A DNA stretch of 16,333 nucleotides, from contig JAITMH010000128.1 in assembly GCA_031277445.1 (NCBI GenBank), forward strand, positions 1-16,333, given 5' to 3'. The position numbers were made by a program, and so were the translations under genes. Within the stretch, counting starts at the first letter, position 1. Every line of letters starts with the position of its first letter. The DNA comes from Burkholderiales bacterium. Lineage in GTDB: Bacteria > Pseudomonadota > Gammaproteobacteria > Burkholderiales > Casimicrobiaceae. The notes under the pieces were generated by a model. The model was not told the DNA's origin. It did no database searches and worked only from the letters and a program-made list of their open reading frames with translations. Of this stretch, positions 13,831 through 16,333 are shown piece after piece.

Positions 13831-15666
13831 TTAATCCGCAGACTTCGTCGCGCTGGAAGGATGGGCTTTTGTGACTCTGGTCGGATTATCCATTCTCTCT
13901 GGCCTTGTTGACGGCTCATGTTTTTTCCTTCGGTGATTTATGTATTTTAAATGCTCTGCGGATAGCGGAAGCACATCAATCACATCGGCTTTGACTTCAT
14001 GCCCGACTACGGCATGGAGGACGGCCTGCCCTTTGGTCAGGGCGCGGATATCGGCCAGATCAATGTACGGGCGCTGCTGTACGGTGGCGCTTTGCGATTT
14101 GTTTTCGCTTTGGGACCGCGATTTTCCGTCAGGGCTCACGCTTTTGCCTTGGCTGTCGCTGACTGAATAGACACGCGCATCGCCTTTGCCAAGTAGGGCT
14201 TGCATAACCTCAATCGTCTTTTTATCCTCGGTCAGTAACATGATTTTTTGCCGCCAGTTCTGGAGGATGGCATCAGCGGCAATGGCTCCGGTCTTGTTGA
14301 TCAGCGAGGCGACACCTTGCATGCTGACCACCCCAAAGCACTTGCTGGCACGCGAAATCGCCCAAAAATCAGGGTCAGTGACCGCGTCCACAATCTCCTG
14401 ATATTCGTCAGCAAAAAACGCAACATGGCGGGACTGGTTGACATCCTTCTGGCTCCGGCGAGTAACCATCGCAGTGAAAAATCGAAGCTTGATGAGCAGA
14501 TTTGCCCATCGTGCGCCTTCGCCGAGGGTGCGCGGAAGCTGCACCAAAAAAATCGTTGGCTCATTCAACAGGTCATCAAAATTCGCCTCTCTCTGTGTCT
14601 CTTCGGCAGAAGAGAATGCGCGGACGTACTCGGGCATTGAGAATTGGCTAAGAACCGACTCAAGCGTGACTAAGATATTGCTCTTCAGCTTTTCATCTTT
14701 TTCGGCGAAGGCCAAAAAATAATCAAACACGTTATTCCACAACGAGAGATCATCGCCCTTGAATTCCCCACGCTCTGCGCGATCAATGCCAATTTTCAAG
14801 AGATTTTCCTTTTTCTCGCTCGAAAAAGCAGTTCGGGAGAGACCAGCGATTGAATAATCTTCCGGTGCGGTCAACTCGATTAAATGGAGCAACTCACGGC
14901 AGTATTCGACCGCCGTGTCAGTCCAAAATGCGCCGTCGCCAGTGGCGCCGCCACGCGCTACAAAGCACGACTTGAGGTACGATGACGCGAGTTCTGGCGT
15001 GACGTCTCGGAAAAGATTGATCGTCAGTGACCCATCGCCGCCGCATCCAATCACCTTGTAATCCCGACCAACCAGCTTGGCGATAGCATCAACTTCTCTC
15101 CGGAAATCGCCTTTTACGTCAAATACGATGGCCGAGCAATCTGACCGAAAAATTTGTAGCAATATAGGGTTGATCAAGGCGGTAGTTTTACCCTGGCCTA
15201 TCCCGCCCGCGATGAAGATATTTTGGCAGCAAGAATCAGGGGGAAGGGTGATGGCTTCACCGGGAGGAATACCGAATTCGGCGGCGCGGTCATAAAGCAA
15301 TCCGGCCGAATAACCGAGTGCCAGCCCACTAAATTCTTTTTTGCCGTTGTCGCGTAAAAGCGCCCGTTCCCTTTCCTCTTTTTTGATAGCTTCATCTTCT
15401 TTTTCGTCCTCGATAAATTCTTTGATCGCTTTTGCCTCATCCAGAAAATAAAGAATCTTTGCTATGGCGTAAGCCACGAACGAGAAAACCAGCAAAAAGA
15501 GGGTAAAGCCGACGGTAAAACTGAAGACTTGACCACCGACAGGCTTTCCAAAAAGTACAAAATGCAACGGATCGAAAGCTACCGTAATACAAAAAAAGAC
15601 AGCCGCGACAAATGCGCCGCCCATGGCAATAAAAAGCAGCGAGGGGTCTTCTCTGTAGCCTTTCAT
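13831..15666 (-). CDS. Type IV coupling protein, VirD4/TraG-like ATPase
   Basis: 611 aa. Residues 9-31 and 48-73 are two membrane helices, followed by a charged linker (about 78-110). The ATPase domain has Walker A GGIGQGKTT at 154-162 and Walker B VAFFADEYQE at 415-424 (Asp420, Glu421), with SRASKCFGVVSMQGVASL at 438-455, the TraM-recognition-type region that follows Walker B in this family. Residues 505-530 are a Ser/Gln/Lys-rich low-complexity linker and the tail is basic. It would carry the relaxase-DNA complex to a mating channel at the inner membrane. Its ATG overlaps the TraD-like stop (ATGA), so the two are coupled. A TraD-like gene here, and a divergent MobA/MobL relaxase, match the traA-traCDG layout of Ti-type plasmids. 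Confidence 0.9.
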   Translation of the reverse strand: MKGYREDPSLLFIAMGGAFVAAVFFCITVAFDPLHFVLFGKPVGGQVFSFTVGFTLFLLVFSFVAYAIAKILYFLDEAKAIKEFIEDEKEDEAIKKEERERALLRDNGKKEFSGLALGYSAGLLYDRAAEFGIPPGEAITLPPDSCCQNIFIAGGIGQGKTTALINPILLQIFRSDCSAIVFDVKGDFRREVDAIAKLVGRDYKVIGCGGDGSLTINLFRDVTPELASSYLKSCFVARGGATGDGAFWTDTAVEYCRELLHLIELTAPEDYSIAGLSRTAFSSEKKENLLKIGIDRAERGEFKGDDLSLWNNVFDYFLAFAEKDEKLKSNILVTLESVLSQFSMPEYVRAFSSAEETQREANFDDLLNEPTIFLVQLPRTLGEGARWANLLIKLRFFTAMVTRRSQKDVNQSRHVAFFADEYQEIVDAVTDPDFWAISRASKCFGVVSMQGVASLINKTGAIAADAILQNWRQKIMLLTEDKKTIEVMQALLGKGDARVYSVSDSQGKSVSPDGKSRSQSENKSQSATVQQRPYIDLADIRALTKGQAVLHAVVGHEVKADVIDVLPLSAEHLKYINHRRKKHEPSTRPERMDNPTRVTKAHPSSATKSAD

Positions 15667-15947
15667 TTTTTCACCGCTTTCGTTTCGACATAGAAGCCAA
15701 ACAGCAACCGGTCAGTTTTTCTCGTCAAAAAACCATCAAGAAAAGCGTGAAATTTTTCAGCGTCGATGGAGCCTTTTTCTATCATTTCCAAGACAGCCGC
15801 TCCTCGAAGAATTTTTTTCCGCGTTTCATCTTTTCGACTGCGGCGATTAAGCAGCGCTTTTTCTTTTTGCGCGAGAGCGAGCCTCTGTGCTTTTAGCTTT
15901 TCCATTTTGCCGTCGATGGTAGCGATTCTTTCGGTGATGGCACTCAT
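15663..15947 (-). CDS. TraD-like (TraC/TraD) small conjugal transfer protein
   Basis: 94 aa from the ATG at 15947; another ATG five bases upstream hits a stop at once. Residues 5-35 look like a coiled coil (ITERIATIDGKMEKLKAQRL), followed by a basic RRSRKDETRKKILRGAAVLEM block at about 35-55. The pattern 'R..D.TRKKI..GA..L' matches the small TraD-family transfer proteins that sit beside MobA/MobL relaxases. These bind near oriT or assist relaxosome assembly, by family knowledge. Its stop overlaps the coupling-protein start. No strong ribosome site is seen (TTGGGAA). Family call is by recalled pattern, so moderate. Confidence 0.7.
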   Translation of the reverse strand: MSAITERIATIDGKMEKLKAQRLALAQKEKALLNRRSRKDETRKKILRGAAVLEMIEKGSIDAEKFHAFLDGFLTRKTDRLLFGFYVETKAVKK

Positions 15948-16293
15948 TTCATTCCCAAGAAATTTTGTATTAACAGCGTATCAAACTCGCCCCGGGAAAA
16001 GAAGCTTTCTTAACTGCGCCAGACTTACCTAAGAGCACGTTAACTAACTTAAACTGCTCTTTACTAACATCGTTTCAAAGTCAAATAATTTTGTTGTTGT
16101 TGCGGATACGATACAGATGCCAATGCTTTTGATATTGCCGCCGGAAAAAAGGACAACTTACGGAAGGCGATGGTGGTAGCTTTGATCCCGTGACCCGCGC
16201 CGTCAATAAACGGCAAGGGCGCACTTATGCAAACTCTCCGAGTTTGCGTGCGCGGGGGCTTCGCCCCTCGACCCCAAAAGCAAAGGCAGCGCC
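15948..16293. other. Divergent transfer-gene spacer holding oriT and control sites
   Basis: No gene is seen in these 346 bp. They separate the minus-strand TraD-like start from the plus-strand relaxase start and must hold promoters for both. An inverted repeat AAGAGCA (16031-16037) / TGCTCTT (16055-16061) with a 17-nt gap could be an operator. Several TTAAC/CTAAC repeats crowd 16009-16070. The oriT occupies the right third. I could not place a convincing -35/-10 pair. Confidence 0.6.
16215..16267 (-). other. Origin of transfer (oriT), MOBQ type
   Basis: On the minus strand the sequence reads as a hairpin, GCAAACTC (16229-16236) / GAGTTTGC (16240-16247) with a 3-nt loop, immediately followed by ATAAGTGCGCCCTTG (16228-16214). 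This matches the RSF1010/MobA-type nic region (TAAGTGCGCCCT, as I recall it). The nick is expected after CCCT, between 16216 and 16215. A second hairpin GGGGC/GCCCC lies at 16255-16267. The site is 27 bp upstream of the MobA/MobL relaxase start, where TraA-type systems carry oriT. Confidence 0.85.
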
Positions 16294-16333
16294 ATGGCGA
16301 TCTATCACCTATCCGTCAAGACAGTCAGCCGAT
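16294..16333 (+). CDS. MobA/MobL-family relaxase, N-terminus only (partial)
   Basis: The ATG at 16294 begins MAIYHLSVKTVSR and is still open at the right edge. This opening, with YHLSVKTVSR, is the standard N-terminus of MobA/MobL-type relaxases (class MOBQ; relatives RSF1010 MobA and Ti-plasmid TraA). AAAGG lies 7 bases upstream as ribosome site. Only 13 codons are visible, so the catalytic Tyr and His residues and any helicase domain are outside the window. It would nick oriT and lead the DNA strand into the recipient. Confidence 0.82.
   Translation, partial: MAIYHLSVKTVSR

Larger units (their letters stand above)
12310..16333. mobile_element. Left end of an integrative mobilizable element at tRNA-His (partial)
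   Basis: The element starts at the tRNA-His half and continues beyond the right edge. Visible cargo: a repeat-bounded module (12662-13761), a coupling protein, a TraD-like protein, an oriT and the first codons of a MobA/MobL relaxase. No integrase, excisionase, replication gene or mating-pair-formation gene is seen in this 4 kb, so whether it is a full conjugative element or one that borrows a mating channel cannot be decided. The base composition looks lower in GC than the LPS genes by eye; I did not compute it. Confidence 0.75.

Overview
The window joins Gram-negative chromosome (1 to about 12310) to the left end of an integrated, mobilizable element (about 12310 to 16333). The host has an outer membrane: msbA, two glycosyltransferases and an O-antigen ligase form an LPS/O-antigen cluster. 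The gene types, such as the DUF898 plus M48 peptidase pair, fit a proteobacterium, perhaps a betaproteobacterium, but nothing here fixes the genus.

Chromosomal part. Positions 1-1265 (minus) hold the N-terminal 421 codons of a secreted beta-helix surface protein (CSLREA-like / choice-of-anchor Q) that runs off the left edge. Next on the minus strand come an M48 metallopeptidase, a DUF898 (YjgN-like) membrane protein and a LysR-type regulator, spaced 7 and 13 bp apart and so probably one transcript. A TerB-like membrane-anchored protein lies upstream of them. Divergently, on the plus strand, are a CNNM/CorC-HlyC transporter and then msbA, a GT2 glycosyltransferase, an O-antigen ligase and a GT4 glycosyltransferase. 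The last four are separated by 5 bp or overlap by 11 and 4 bp, so they look like one operon, closed by a long hairpin terminator at 12254-12308. MsbA would flip the lipid A-core, the glycosyltransferases build sugar chains and the ligase joins O-antigen to the core.

Element part. Positions 12310-12356 are the 3' half of a tRNA-His gene (minus strand), cut inside the anticodon stem. This is the usual scar of tyrosine-integrase insertion, so the element lies to the right and the intact tRNA-His should be at its far end. The element carries a VirD4/TraG-like coupling protein and a small TraD-like protein overlapping by ATGA. Divergent from them is the first 13 codons of a MobA/MobL-type relaxase at the right edge. 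The spacer holds a MOBQ-type oriT (hairpin plus nic-like core at 16215-16247). No integrase, excisionase or mating-channel genes are visible.

Most unusual part. Between the att site and the coupling protein lies a 1.1 kb module (12662-13761) bounded by 87-bp inverted repeats that differ at one base. Each repeat can fold into a three-way junction. Inside are two unrecognised small genes (131 and 54 codons) on the minus strand. Convergent to them is a complete promoter-RNA-terminator unit on the plus strand, whose roughly 105-nt RNA can fold into a compact H-type pseudoknot, a second hairpin and a UUCG-capped terminator. This module is the best candidate for something undescribed.
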